The translations under genes were made by a program, and so were the position numbers. Positions 11,173 to 23,520 of a stretch of 64,000 nt of DNA are shown here, in pieces. The stretch is from NCBI GenBank assembly GCA_025201375.1, contig JAIWZP010000005.1:682001-746000 (forward strand), read 5' to 3'. Numbering within the stretch: position 1 is the stretch's first letter; each line of letters begins with the position of its first letter. Source of the DNA: Gongronella butleri. Lineage: Eukaryota; Mucoromycota; Mucoromycetes; Mucorales; Cunninghamellaceae. The notes under the pieces were generated by a model. The model was not told the DNA's origin. It did no database searches and was given only the letters and a program-made list of their open reading frames with translations.

Positions 11173-11308
11173 TCCGCCCCTCAAAAAAAAGGGGCAAACG
11201 CGGCAAACGGGTGACGCCTTTCTTTCCTTGTTTTTTTTTTTTTTTTTGCTACCAGCTTTCCTTTGCTTCATGCTTTCCTTTTGCTTCTTACTTAGCATAT
11301 TTTTTGTC

Positions 11309-14300
11309 ATGTCTACTATTGAATCGAACACTCTTGCCGGCGCCAATGAACAAGCCGAGCGCGCTTCTGCGTTGTTGCACTCGAATGGCAACCATTCGCG
11401 CCTGCCTGAGTACAGCCAGTGCCCAGTCCATCTTACCATGCCGCGCAGTGAGTTTGAGGCTTGGCGCGAACAGCAAGAGAGGGAATACATGTGCCTGTTC
11501 CGAAACAAGACGAGTGGCAAAGGCTACAAGCGCAACAAGGTCTTTCTTGCCCTCAATGGCCAGGTAAAAATAAAAGCATCACTCTCACTATTTGCTCGCA
11601 CTCATTCTTTTTTTTTTTTTTGCTTCCAGCATGATGGCTCACCTATGCCAAATGCTGCAGAGATCCTTGGTGCCAGCAACATTGGTGTTGGACGCGGTCG
11701 TGGCCGCGGTCGTGGTGCTCGTGGAGGCGATCGTGGCCGTGGTGGTCTCGGTGGCCAGCAGGCACGTAGCAACGAAGTCATTGTCATTGACAGTGATAGC
11801 GATGATGTCATCGGCAGCAGCCCCACCAATGAACGCTCAGAAGACAACGAGAACAGCGACGACGTCCATCATCAGAGTGGCGACGACGCAGCTGAAAACT
11901 TGGAAAATGAAGACGTCAATGGTCAGCGTCGTCGAAATTTGATGTTCAGCGAGGTAATTTCATCAGAGTGGCTCAATTTTTTACATGCCAGCCCCTTGTG
12001 TGTGGTTGTTTGACCACTTTTTTTTTCTGCAGATTTACGTGTGCCATCGCAGTAAAACGCCCAATCCGATCGCTTTGTCCGGCAGTGGACAGCAACGCCG
12101 CTATGCAGTGCCTCGGCGAGTTTTGGCATGCCTCTGCCGAGCGTCCATGTCGGTTCAGTGCTTGCCGCAAGACCCGTCTCAAATGGTGATCGAGTATCAT
12201 TGGAGACACAATGATCATCCAATTGGCGACGATATCACTTTGGCGGCCACGGCTGGGCTCCGTCGGGATCATGGTGCTTTGGAAGATGATGACGCCCCAT
12301 CGCGATCTGTGCGTCGTCGGCGCCAACACAGTGACAACGACAGCGACAATGGCAGCAACAGTGACAATGGCAGCGACAGTGCGGAGGATGATGATGATGA
12401 TGTCGCGCCATCGGATGATCTCAATAATGACGCGGACGAGCAGCATGACGCAACCCAGCAGTACGACAGCAGCCATCATCCTGGCCACAGCGTGGCCAAT
12501 CTCGTTAGCACGCCTTTGCAACGTCAGTTCCGCCGCGAACTGTTCCGACTTGTGGAGGTTCACATGGATTGGGCAAGCGTCAAGGACGCGCTGCGATTGG
12601 ACAATTTTGCAATGAATCCAATCATCACTGCAGTGCAAAACAGAATCACACCCGAATTGCCGAACTCGATTCGGATCAAATACAAGCATGTTCACTATGC
12701 CATCACCAAACTCCTTGCGAAGCACACGCAGCTCGCTCCAAGATTGGATGAAAGCTTGCAGCTTTGGGGTGACAAGATCGAGAATCAAGATGGGCATTTC
12801 CTCTACAAGCGCATGGATGACGTAGCCAGCAACATGTTTTGTTTTGCTTTCGTGTCCAATTGGCAATTGCAGGTAAACTGGTGTCTTTTTTCCTGCAACA
12901 TTATTTTTTTTCTAATGCGCCTTTTTTTTATACATTTATAGACGCTGAGGCAGGTCGGTGATCTCATCCATATGGATTCCACCCATGGGACCTGTCGGGA
13001 TGACGACTTGCGCGTGCGTGCTGGTGTGCGGCGCACTGGCGCGAAATGTTTCTTATATACCATTCTCTGCCAGTCACCTGTCACGCAGAAGGGCGTTCCG
13101 CTGGTTTGGATGATCACCAACAGCGAGCGACAGGAGCCCAACATCACATGGCTCACTTGGTTACGTGACAATCACGGATTCGCGCCATCCAGCGTCATGA
13201 TAGACAATTCTGACACCGAAATTGCCGCCATCAGGGAAGTGTACGGCGAGCCGCCTCATGAGGTGACAGTCTTCCTGTGCCATTGGCACGTGTTGAAGGC
13301 TTGGCGAAAAAACGTATGGGCCAAGGTCAGTTTTACCACAAAAAAAAGCCAAATCGATTGGTACGTGGCTAATTCTTTTTTTTTTTTTGTAGGTGAAAAT
13401 CCATCCTAATCATCAAGTGACGGATGCCGAGCTCTTGGGCACACGCAACATGGCAATGTCGCTCATGAAATCCATGATGCTCGCAAGCGACGAATCTGCC
13501 TATGCCGCCGCCTATAGGGCTTTTGGTGATTGGATCCGCCAGATTCACAATGACAACCAGTACAACGCCGCTGGCCTTTTGTTGTACTTTGATGACGAGT
13601 ACAAGAACAAGAGAGAAAACTGGTCTCGCGCGTGGAGAAACGTAAGTAGCCCCCCTTAGAAATCAACGAGACGGTGACCACCTTTTTTTTTACAGGCCAA
13701 TTATTCCGTCGACACGAATAACTACATTGAATCGTACCACGGGAACCTTAAGCGCCATTACTGCACTGGTAAAATGCGTGGTGCACGTGTGGATAGCCTT
13801 GTGCATGTTCTCTGGGACCGTGTTTTGCCTGATTTCAAGAGAGCTGCCATCGTGGTGACGATCAACCTGGAAAGAACACGCTTGAACCAGGCCGACACGA
13901 GACGTATCAATGCGTCGCATCAAATCCCGCAAGGTAAGAGCTGCGCACGCTCCAATACCTACTGTACTCGCATGATTTTTTTTAGGCATTACGGCTCGCG
14001 AAATGGTGCGATCGCGACACCTCCATCGGCGCAAGATAAAGGTGCGCTCGTTCACCGTGCCGACAACATGGTATACCATACGCTTGGCACCCCTTGTCGA
14101 CGAAATGGAGGCATGTTCGTGTCTCGATTATCAAAACACGTTTTCTGTCTGCAAACACATGCATGTTGCACATCGCATCACTGAAATCGCCCTCCCCACG
14201 CACAATCGCGCCCCTCCAGTGATCTCCGCGGCCTCACAAGCGCCCACCACCACACCCACCACCTTGGCGTCACAAGCACCCACCACCCCCATCTCCGTCG

Positions 14301-14652
14301 CTAGCAACTTGTCATCCATTGAACAAGCTGTTCACCAGTCCTCGTCAGCACCGGCATCTGCATCCTCAAGTTCGGCAAGAGAAGATCCAATCCTGGAGGT
14401 CACGAGAAGGTATGCTTTTTTTTTGAAACACGCAAACTGACCATTTTTTGTTGTACTGTACATAGTGTGCGCGCAACGATTGCGTCGCTAAACAACTTGT
14501 CGACGACCGGTCGCATCCAACCACGTTTGTACAATGCCTCAGCTGTGCCACGCCTACGAGCGCTTGATCAAGAGCTTCGCAACATCTATTCAGAACTGCT
14601 TGATTCTCAACAAGCATCGCAACGACGTGGTCATCGACAGACCGACTGGTAA
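11309..14652 (+). CDS. MULE transposase with DDE core and SWIM zinc finger
   Basis: Eight exons join in frame to 966 residues: 11309-11563, 11630-11953, 12033-12872, 12942-13325, 13393-13641, 13696-13933, 13986-14409 and 14466-14652. The catalytic core reads IHMDSTHGTC (D485), SVMIDNSDTEIAAI (D561), FLCHWHVLKAW and NNYIESYHGNLK (E696), the MULE DDE pattern with its conserved C/H segment. A SWIM finger (CxC...CxH) falls at C807, C809, C819 and H821 (ACSCLDY, VCKHMHVA). The N-terminal third has an RG-rich segment around residues 107-130 and long acidic S/D/N-rich stretches (about 130-290) not usual for the catalytic core. No stop or frameshift was found. The enzyme would cut and insert the flanking 710-bp inverted repeats. 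The C-terminal 100 residues are S/T/P-rich and then helical. Confidence 0.92.
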
Positions 14653-14824
14653 TCACGAGTGGGGAGTGGCCAAGAAATGCTGCAACAAAAGTTTGGCCGA
14701 AAGTAAGCTGTTTATTCAATAAAAAAGTGGAGAAGCACGAGAAGATGGACAAGAAAAAGTAAAAAAAAAATTAAGGAAAGAAAGGCGTCGCCCGTTTTCC
14801 GCGTTCGCCCCTTTTTTTTGGGGG

Positions 14825-15534
14825 GATTCAGCAGCCAATAGAAGGGTGGCATAGCATAGACTTTATTTTTATGATGTCATTGAGTTGATTCGGATGGACG
14901 GTGTCCTCTTTTTTTTTGAAGTCATACCTGCCTGACTGACTACTTGTTGGATCCGCCAAGCGTCGTGCCCACCAAGCCTGAGGACGGCGTCCTTTAACAC
15001 AAGGAAGGCCATGGAACGTCGTTTTTGTCGTTTGATTCATACACACAGGCCTTGAGGGCAAAAAAAAGAGCAAAAAAAGAAATCCAATTTCGCGATTCTT
15101 CAAATTAGGCTCAGGCGCTGGGCATTAAAAAGCAACTTGGCCAGATTTGCCCCTCTTTTTTTGAATATCTTTGATCGCGTGTATCTCCACAATGGCTGGG
15201 TCAAATGAGACCAGGGAAAGTGCATCGTGTTCCTCTAACCTTGAAGAAAGTCATCAGCAAAAAAAAAGGCATCACCATACTGGCAGCATGCCGTTTGACT
15301 ACAATATCCCACACCGACTTTGGAGCATTGGGGTTCAATTGATAGTGCTTGGGCAGCCTCCGAGTCAAAAGCCAATGGACAAGCAGACCAGGGAAACACC
15401 CAAGGGCACCAAGGCCAACACAATAAACAACCAAGGGCATCCAAAGAATCATGGGTATAAGAAGGGAGAGAAAATCACTAAATTTTTGCAAAGTCCCCAA
15501 AAAAAAGTAGAGGTACGGCTAATTGAATTTCACC
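14825..15534 (-). repeat. MULE right terminal inverted repeat
   Basis: It is the reverse-complement partner of 10463-11172. The transposase transcript probably ends before it, since AATAAA-like sequence lies at about 14717. Confidence 0.95.
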
Positions 15535-15543
15535 GTTGTCAAT
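15535..15543 (+). repeat. Right target-site duplication of the MULE
   Basis: GTTGTCAAT follows the last base of the right terminal repeat and matches the left copy exactly. Confidence 0.93.
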
Positions 15544-18320
15544 GGACATATCCCCATTCCCCACTTGTTTAGCCCTCTTAGAAGAAAATCCTCCATTGGA
15601 ATGCAGAAACATATTAGGTATACTGTATATCATAAGCTAGCTAGTCTCTGACCAATACAAAATAAAATTGGCGCTCCAGGCGGTCCGCATGTCTCTGGGT
15701 CTCCTGGTGGTACCGAATGGCGGCAGGATGTCTTTTACAAGCCAGTTGTCAGAGGAGCAAAGCAGCCAGCAGGCCGATGTACCTGAGTTCACTAACCAAA
15801 TGATTGGAAGGTACCGTACCTAAAGCACTTGGTGAGCAGAATGTCTCGAATTGAGGCGATGGTCAAGGACCTGCATGACACCAAGGACAAGCAGGTTCCC
15901 GAGACATCTGCTTCCACCTTTCCAACGAAAAAAATCTCGCTCAGAGGCAAGGACAAAGTCGAAAAGTTCCACGAGGAGCTTCAAACCCTGTTCAACAACG
16001 CCCATGGCCAGGCGTATGCAATGCCGCCCAGCGACGATTGCCCATATTTTTGGATCCGACGAACGTGCGAGCGGTCCTTGTGCGCCATGATCAATGACCA
16101 GCCAGGAGCAAAGAAACCCGATTGGACCTCAATCAGCAAGCATGCATGATGTCATCAGCCCCGCGGTGCATCATTCATGATGTGATGGTCAAGGCGAAGG
16201 CCAAATACAATGTTCGCTTCCCCTCAGATACTGTAATTTTAGCTGGAGAATGGAATGCCTCTATGTCCATAAAGCCATTATTCCCTTTACTGCTGTATGG
16301 CTAGCCTGATCTTCTTGCTACAGTATTTGGTTCCATCTTAAATATTATGGACGGACGAATTGAATGCGTGTAAAGATCTAAAACTGGCGCAGCAGCAGGC
16401 TACACGCACGCCCTTTTGCTCACTACGCATCCAGCTGGCCCTACAGTAATCGATGTGTGGGTCTGACACAAAAAACTCGAGGATATTAATATACTGTAAG
16501 GTCGAAAATTGGGCAAAAAGTGGCCAAGCAAGTCGAACAAGAAGAAGAGGTACAGTACGGAAAATTCTATTTTCTCTCTAAATAGTACCTCTTCTCCCAG
16601 CTTCCCCTCGAGTACAACTCCAATTCTCCTCTCTTCTCTTGCTCTTTATTTGTTCCTTTCTCCACTCATTTCTTCAGAATAAGTAAGATGATGATGGCCA
16701 TTACCAAGAAGCTTACGGTATTGTTGTTTCCTCTCCTGCATTTCTTCCCCGCCAGATGGCGAAGTGCTTACGTCCTGGCGGATCCGGTGGTGCTCGTTTT
16801 TTGCGCCTTATTGGATCTCTGTCCCTTGGCGCACACGATGAATCACCTCCTCGTTCTAGGCAGCAGCCGAGACGCCGGCTCATCACAATGGCTATTGTAT
16901 GATACTGTACTTGGTGGGGGAACAAACGAGGGGAGAAAACATACAGGAGGAGGCAGGTACTGCAGTTGTTGTTCTTCATTTTTTTGTTGTCATTCATCGT
17001 CGTCGGCCAACAACAAGAGGACATTGCTCTTCTGGCATTTTTAATTTTTGTCCAGTGGTGGCGGCGGCGGCACCCGGTGCGCGCGCTCTCCTCACAATGT
17101 CGTCGTCGTCCAAAACCTACGCGATGTGATGGCCTTCTCTAGCTCGCTGTCAGCGCTAGCCATTGTGGGAGGCACGGGGACAATGGGGACTTGGTCAAAG
17201 TAGGAGTCATTGTTGAATTGCATGGTTTGAAATTGGCTTAGAAGAAACGTGTTGATGCCGATGAGGCTTTATTTTCTTTGATCCGAGGCTAGCTTATATA
17301 TGTTTCTACATTCCAATGGGTTTTTTTTCTAGGGGGGTTAGATTGATTCAAAATGTATCCAGTTGACAATGAGTTGGAAACAGGACTGGCCCGGGAATGT
17401 GAAATAGTCTTAAATATGCAAATTCTTTTGAGTTTTGAGAATGGAATGTCCCCATGTCCATGGACCCATTCTATCTATGACTAGCCTAATCTTGTTACTT
17501 GGTTTAATCTTGACATGCCCAGGGTGACCAGCCTGCGTTCGGCGGCCTCGACAGACTTGAGAATAATCCAGCGATATGTCGCCGTAAAAAATCAATGATG
17601 ATGTGTGATCAACGCCCAGCTGACGAGACGGTCGCCATTTGGCCGTGCTACAAATCACAAGGCAAGATCAGCCCAAGCCATTCATCCTGCCACACAACAC
17701 GTTTGTCATGGCCGGGGTCGGCCATACCGTTGATAGCAACATCGATCGTCTCTTCCTTGATTTGTGGCGACATGAATATGGTTTATTGAGTAAACAAGAG
17801 GGGGAGCAATTGGAAGGAACAGATGAGAACGGTAAGGGAAAAAAGGGGAAGGACATCCGCAAGGCGGGTGTCCTTTTATAGTTTTGAAATTAAGGGAATA
17901 TTCTACTATGAAGCCTGCGGCAAGACGCGTCTATTTGGATGTTTCGATCTGGAATGGTCCATTGCGTCTTGGCAATTGTAGACGGGCGTTTTGTATGGAT
18001 CATGATTGGCGTTTTGACCTTTTGGAACGTGCAAGATGGAATGTGGGCGTTTGGAAAGGTAGATGGAAAGATGGGCGTTTAGAAAGGTCTATGGAAGTGC
18101 GAGGAGCGTCACCTAGATCAGAGATGGCGCAGCGAGCGCGTAAGAAAAGAAAAATAAAATAGAGTGATCTGCAATTTGTGCTGCGGATCTGGGGGGCCTA
18201 ACAGCGTTGACCTTTTTTTTTTTTTGCTCGAGACAAAGTAAATGAATAAAAATTGTTGATTTATTGACACGTTTCTGCGTACTCTGCGCCTAAAGGCGAC
18301 GAAAAAAAAGTGGGAAATGT
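15544..18320. other. Gene-poor stretch with relic fragments
   Basis: No complete gene is supported. Two diverged copies of a short repeat lie at about 16250-16330 and 17440-17515 (GGAATGxCxCxATGTCCATxxAxCCATT then CTAGCCT). Short TACTGTA-containing stretches are frequent. A decaying tandem pattern with GGGCGTTTxGAAAGG occurs at about 17980-18095. A protein-like stretch around 17690-17790 (TFVMAGVGHTVDSN, then IDRLFLDLWRHEYG) lacks a start and appears shifted upstream of about 17640; I do not recognise it. Confidence 0.5.
15829..16260 (+). pseudogene. Decayed fragment of an unrecognised protein gene
   Basis: A frame from 15829 reads as a plausible helical protein (RIEAMVKDLHDTKDKQ, KVEKFHEELQTLFNNA) and continues to 16149. 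An overlapping frame, shifted by two bases, then carries on with similar character (CIIHDVMVKAKAKYNVRFPS) to about 16260. The frameshift and the lack of exon signals suggest a relic. I do not recognise the family, so no function is proposed. Confidence 0.35.
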
Positions 18321-18332
18321 TTCTACACCAGA

Positions 18333-19190
18333 ACAAGCCCACAGCTTTTCATCATGTCGCGAATCTCACGAATGAGCATTTGATGATGGACCTTGAGGTC
18401 GTACTTTGCGTACAAAGCCCCTTTCGCAAATGATGCATTTGTGTGGCCTGATGGGCGAGTCTGAATGGGTTTTTTCGTGCTGTTTTGTGTTGTACGAGCG
18501 ATCAATGGTAAAATCGCAGAATTGGCACTTGTAGTTGCCTAGACGATTGCCCTCTTTCTTTTTTTTACCGATGCATTTGGGTGCAGGACGACGGGTAGTG
18601 GCGTGTACAGCCTATTGAAGGTGCTTCTCGCCTTCAAACAGCTTGCATAGCGCTAATACCGGTAATTGCTCTTTTTTAAAAGCGATTGGACATCGGTGGC
18701 AGCAAGACAACAGAGCTCGACGGCGTAGGGGCGCAGTGCTGGATGGTGGGCGCGACGGGTGTCGGCAAAGGCGGAATCAGCAGCTGCTCGCGCAAGACCT
18801 GACTTTTTTCAAACACCAAATTGCGGTCCGCCATTGTTTCCGCAGCGACATCCGTATATTCCATCGGCTGGTGGTTCACAGACGACGACGCTGCAAGCAT
18901 CAACGACTCGTCGAGTGACCATGGGTGCTCCGGTACCGTAAACACGTCCTTTGAGCAACAAGGAACCTGATCAAAAAGGGGGTCTTGTATCACGAAAGAG
19001 GGCGCCAGGCACGGAGAAACACCTTGGCAAAAGTGCTCCGCAGCGAAAGAAGAGCTGCACGTATTCATCTGACGAATTAAAAAAATCAGAAATGCGTCTC
19101 TTCCGATTTTAATTATGTTATGGTGTACCTGAGCGAGCCACAGTGCATTGGAGAGAAGAACTTGCGGGCTGAGGCATTGTCAGTGTTTTT
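18333..19190 (-). pseudogene. C2H2 two-finger gene, copy 1 (decayed)
   Basis: The sequence is homologous to the intact copies at 20944-21759 and 26431-27301. The first exon is recognisable (ATG near 19174, MPQPASSSLQ, donor GTACACC), and the Q/S/P-rich middle is open from 19068 to 18676. The coding region is then broken at least three times: a TAA just after MSNRF where the paralogues read FQ, a TAG in the following helix (paralogues read EEA or QEA), and a one-base insertion in the second zinc finger (GCAAAGTACGACC against GCAAGTACGAC). Finger one is still readable (YKCQFCDFTIDRSYNTKQHE). Decay by small lesions implies it was once functional. Confidence 0.8.
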
Positions 19191-20943
19191 TTTTTGCGAC
19201 GTTAAGTGTTGTGGAAAAAGATGCTGACTCTCAAAATATCACGTAAGAGCGACGTCAAAAAAAAAAAAACTAGGGTTAGAGGAAAAAGTGCTCCAGACTT
19301 TTTATTTTTGGATCGCTTTATGATGCCATTGCGCGTTGGCTTTTCCAGAAAGGTTCAACCTCCCAACTTTAATTGCCGCCGGTCATGAATAATTCTTGGC
19401 CTCTCCAGTGCAACATTCCGAATTGAGAATATGATACTGTAGAAAACGAGATAAAAAAAGTAGGCGAATTAAAGCGGGAGCGTTTGAAACAAGGTGGGAA
19501 CAAGGACCCGCGAAAATTGGACATGGAAAAAGGGGTATCTGGTCAAAAGACGCGTCAATTTTTAACTTTTGATAGCTTTTAAAACAAAATTGCACCGCGC
19601 GGAGGACATGCCAGGCATCTTTTTCGTGCAATTGGCGTGCTGCTGGAAGATGAATATCGAGTTTTTATATTGGTCATGACACACCTTTGATGAATCGCGA
19701 TCACCGGCCAAAGGAACTTGCGCTAGTTTACTTTACTTTTGCAATGCGGCTCCTCCATAGATGAGCGACTGCGCTAGGTACTCATCTCCATCATTGTTTG
19801 TGCCGCGGTTTTTTTTTAAAAAGGGGTGAGATTCCAGCGCAAAAGTTGCAGAAAAAGTTCATGTCATGTTCGTTCCCACATAGTTGACTCTGAAACTCTG
19901 CCCAGTATTATTAAACAACATTTGTGATCCCTCCCACCCAAGCCCACATCAGTGCCACTGCAAAATCACTGTGAAAAACATTTAAGCGGCAATTTTTGCT
20001 CAGCTTGCGGTTTTTGAAGCGTTTGGCGCAGGCAAAAACAACCTGGTGAGACGGGGTCTCATGAATCTCACGCTGGAGGGTGCCCATCCGTGGACTCGCG
20101 TTCAACAGCCATTCATGCACTAGCTAAAAAACGTCAAATTAGCAGGCAGGCGAGTAGATTCCCTCTGGCAGGCGTGCAATTTCAACTCTTCCTTGGTCAT
20201 CACGCCTGGGCATCGCTCTTTGTCAATGGCAAAAGACTGAACAATGTCGTTTCTCTTATTAGTGAACCAGGTAAAAGGGGTAAATTGGCACAAGACCGCG
20301 CCCGTGCGATCGATCTTTTATGGCTGTGGGCAACCGCAACAAATGTGCTGATTGTTTTGCATGGACAATGTGGGTCTCGCTGCTCAAAGACGTCATAAAA
20401 TGAGGAAAATAGGCTAATTGACGGAATGAGATCTTGTTCCAATCGCAAAAAATCGATTTTTTATCCCTTTTGGCCGCTTCTCGTAAAGGCCACTCACAGA
20501 GCGCTAATGAAAAGATGGGCGTGCTCTGACAAAAAGGTGCCATCAAGATATGTGTCTGTGGAGACGTTCTCGACAGCGATCCAGGTCACCTTTTTGCTTT
20601 TATTGAACTATTGGTGGATGACGAGAACCCAAAACATCTTTATCATAAAAGTTGAGGGAAATGCACACTGAAAAATGGCAAACGATGTGTCAAAGAACAA
20701 GCGCGCCCTTTTCCTCCCTTTTTTTTTTTCTCGGGTTCCAGCATCGGAGCCAGAAATCTAATTCATGCAAGGCCAACATGGTGACCCTTGTTGGACAAAG
20801 CAAGTCAACACGCATGGACGCCAAATCCTCCCATTTTTGCGCTCATGACAAACAAAAGAATAAAATTCTCGGTTTATTGACACTTTTTCTGATTGCTTGG
20901 TGCCCAAGGTAATGGGACCAAGGCAAAAAAAAGGGGGAGGCTT
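19191..20943. other. Spacer in the zinc-finger array
   Basis: There is no supported gene. A minus-strand frame at 19911-20120 (REIHETPSHQ...CAKRFKNRKLSK) vaguely resembles a degenerate finger but lacks a full Cys2His2 set. The 20830-20940 part is the conserved 3' flank of copy 2, shared with the other copies (AAATTCTCGxTTTATTGAC). Confidence 0.5.
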
Positions 20944-21759
20944 TTACTCTGGAACAAGCCCGCAGCTTTTCATCATGTCGCGGATCTCGCGAATGTGCAT
21001 TTGGTGATGGATCTTGAGGTCGTACTTGCGGACAAAGCCTTTTTTGCAAATGATGCATTTGTGTGGCCGATGGGGCGGGTCATTATGGGTTTTTTCGTGC
21101 TGTTTCGTGTTGTACGAGCGATTGCTGGTATAATCGCAGAATTGGCACTTGTAGATGCCTCGACGATTGCCCTGTTTCTTCTTTTTATCCGTGCACGTGG
21201 ACGAAGAAGGACGTGTAGCCGCATGCACAGCCTCCTCAAGGCGCTGCTTGCTGTCAAACAGCCTGTACAGTGCCAATTGTTCTTTTTGAAAGCGATTGCT
21301 CATGGATGGCGGTGAGACTGAGCACAACGGCGCCCTGGTGTCGTGCTGGGCCGGTACGGCGGCCATGGACAAGAGCGGAAACAACACATGCTCGCGCGCA
21401 TCCTGATCTTGACTCGTTTCAAACAAAAACGGGTCCACCGTTGCTTCATCAGCGACACGCATCTGCAATCCAACGGCCATTGATGCATCTCTGTGACCGA
21501 CATTGTCAGCAGCAGCGACTTGGGGTGACCACCCTGACAATGTGCACAGGCTCGTAAACGTGCCATTTGAAAAAAACACCAATGGATCGAAATCCGGGTC
21601 CGGCGTCACGGAAGATGACGACGGCCACGAATGGCCACCTTGGAACTGCTCTGTATAAAAAAAAAATCAGAAACGCGTCTCAACATTTTTTTTTCGTGTT
21701 TGTCATGCACCAGAGCGAGCCATCATGCATTCGAGGGACAAACTAGCGGGTGAAAGCAT
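20944..21759 (-). CDS. C2H2 zinc-finger protein, copy 2 (intact)
   Basis: Two exons, 21759-21711 and 21650-20944, give 251 residues. The donor is GTGCATG and the acceptor ATACAG. The N-terminal 180 residues are low-complexity (S, P, A and acidic) with a short helical patch (FQKEQLALYRLFDSKQRLEE), followed by a basic KKKKQGNRRG stretch. Finger 1 is at about residues 183-205 (YKCQFCDYTSNRSYNTKQHE, then KTH) and finger 2 at about 213-235 (HKCIICKKGFVRKYDLKIHH, then QMH). Both are C-x2-C-x12-H-x3-H, joined by NDPPHRP. The tail is IREIRDMMKSCGLVPE. Such paired fingers usually bind DNA, so a transcription factor role is inferred. It is one of four tandem paralogues, all on the minus strand. Confidence 0.85.
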
Positions 21760-23164
21760 TGCAAAGCGCGATCCGTTGTATTGCTAAAAAATGACGCGGG
21801 AAATCTCTGTGGAAGACGCGTCCTTTTATACGACAGAACAAGTAAAAAGAACCTCTATTTGGTCTAGCCCCCCCCCCGCCGCACGGTCTCGCTCGTCGCC
21901 CATTGTCGCGCGTGCCACGATTAGGGAACCATTTTCGGCTTATTCTATGCTCGAATTGGACGTTTCCATTGCAAATAGATCTTTTTTGTGTAACAGGGAA
22001 TCAGGTGAACGGATGGATCATGCCCGTTCCTGGGGGACCCTCTTTGAGACCCTCGGCCCGTTTTTTTTACACACACCCTTCAGCTCCGTAGTCATTTTGC
22101 CTTTTGGCAATTGGATTTCGCGCGACCAACCAAGCTGAATACCATCATTCCCGCTTTGCAATCAATAGAAAACAACCACGGCTGGCTCAAACACCACGTG
22201 GATCGCTCCCACCTAGCTCGACACACGTTGCAATTGCAAAACACACGCAAAAGCGCGCAAACCTCAAACATCCAAGATGCTAAATGCCCCCAAACCAGAA
22301 AGAATCGACTTTTTCCATTGCACGCACATTGCCACGTAAAATAAACAATTGACGTGCCGCTTTCCCGCCCAATTTGCATTTTAAAAAAAGGGGTTGTCCT
22401 GCTTTCTAGTCTAAATTTTCACTCAACATGTCTAACCTCGGTCTTGAGAGACGATTTCCCTCCTCTTTCAGATATTTATTTAGTTTGCGACATGTCCTTT
22501 GATTTCCATACAAAAATCTTCATTTAGCTGTGGAACAAAAATTGAAGGGAGAGACATTCTTTTTTTTTTTTTTGTGGTTGATCTCGCTTCTTTTCCCCTT
22601 TGTTGGGCATCGTTCAGGGGTAGCGACTCGCTTCCAAATACGGCACACTCATTGAGGCCAAAAAAAAAAAAAAAAAAAGAGGAATTGAGTGTGCATGACA
22701 TGTCACACATCTCTCTTTCGCGTGAATGCATCCTTGTTTTTGCAGCTTTTTTTTATCGTCGCCCAGCAACGAGCAAGCGACTTTCCCAACCCCACTTTGC
22801 GTCCAATGTGGCACTCTTTAGGTATGATATTGCCCAAAAAAAAGGAGAAGAGAAGGATTTTTATTGTGTATGATGGCAAAAAGGGGGGATATATCGCGTT
22901 GTGGTGTTATTTTTTGTTGGTCGCGTTGCAGGGCCATGTGTCCGGCAGCGACAAAAAAAAAAAAAAAAACGAGAGGTTGCTTGCGTTTTTTTTTTTTGGC
23001 ACTTTTTGATGCGTTGACAAGGAAAAAGGAGATTGAGATTATTTGCATGTCTGCACTCATTTTTTGGCAAAGTGGACGGCCACAACCGAAGCATCTTTTC
23101 TCATTCGATATGCATTTGTGACCATTTGCACGAGTGTACCAAGAGAAACACTCTAGATGGCCCA

Positions 23165-23520
23165 TTTTAACAAAAGGGCAAATAAAATTGATCAGCCAGT
23201 CCCGAGGACGACCCAAAATACAATGTAGCGTGAAATGACGGGCTATAAACCTCGAGGGCCACCTTGCTTGCAAGGTGCCAAAAGGCATCGGGGCGCCCTA
23301 TATGCAAACCAAACTTTAGTCGTGGAGAGCGTCCAAAACCAAAATTGAAAATTTTGGTCCTCAGATTTCCACCAAACTTCCACACGCGAGGCAACACAGG
23401 GAGAAACCATGGAAAACATCAAAAAAGAGTGGGGTCGACCTGGTGGTTGACGAGCAATTTGCGATATTAGATTAAACTTCAAGCGCGAATTGCAAGGGAA
23501 AAACGTGCCCATAGAGCCAC
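23165..23520 (-). repeat. Dispersed repeat family B, inverted partial copy
   Basis: The reverse complement aligns with 30080-30340, 47520-47720 and 59130-59360. Shared landmarks are a GCAAGTTTGG-like word followed by a CTGAGGACC-like word, TTTTGGTTTT, and AATTGCxxGTCAACxxxCAxGT. No open frame is shared. Confidence 0.6.

Larger units (their letters stand above)
10463..15534 (+). mobile_element. Complete Mutator-like element (MULE), 5072 bp
   Basis: The element starts GGTGAAATTCAATTAGCC and ends with its exact reverse complement. The terminal inverted repeats are 10463-11172 and 14825-15534, 710 bp each. I could align them with no indels and at least one mismatch (A near 10630 against the complement near 15367). 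A perfect 9-bp duplication flanks it. The interior encodes an apparently intact transposase with SWIM zinc finger on the plus strand. Near-identical ends, a perfect target duplication and an uninterrupted reading frame all point to recent insertion and possible autonomy. Confidence 0.95.

Noticed and set aside
16688..17044. 118-codon plus-strand frame
   Set aside because: It has low-complexity Cys, Ser and Leu content, no family motif and no conserved neighbour.
19911..20120. Possible extra zinc-finger fragment on the minus strand
   Set aside because: Only one of the four Cys/His ligands is in a plausible place, with no similarity to the four array members beyond short basic words.
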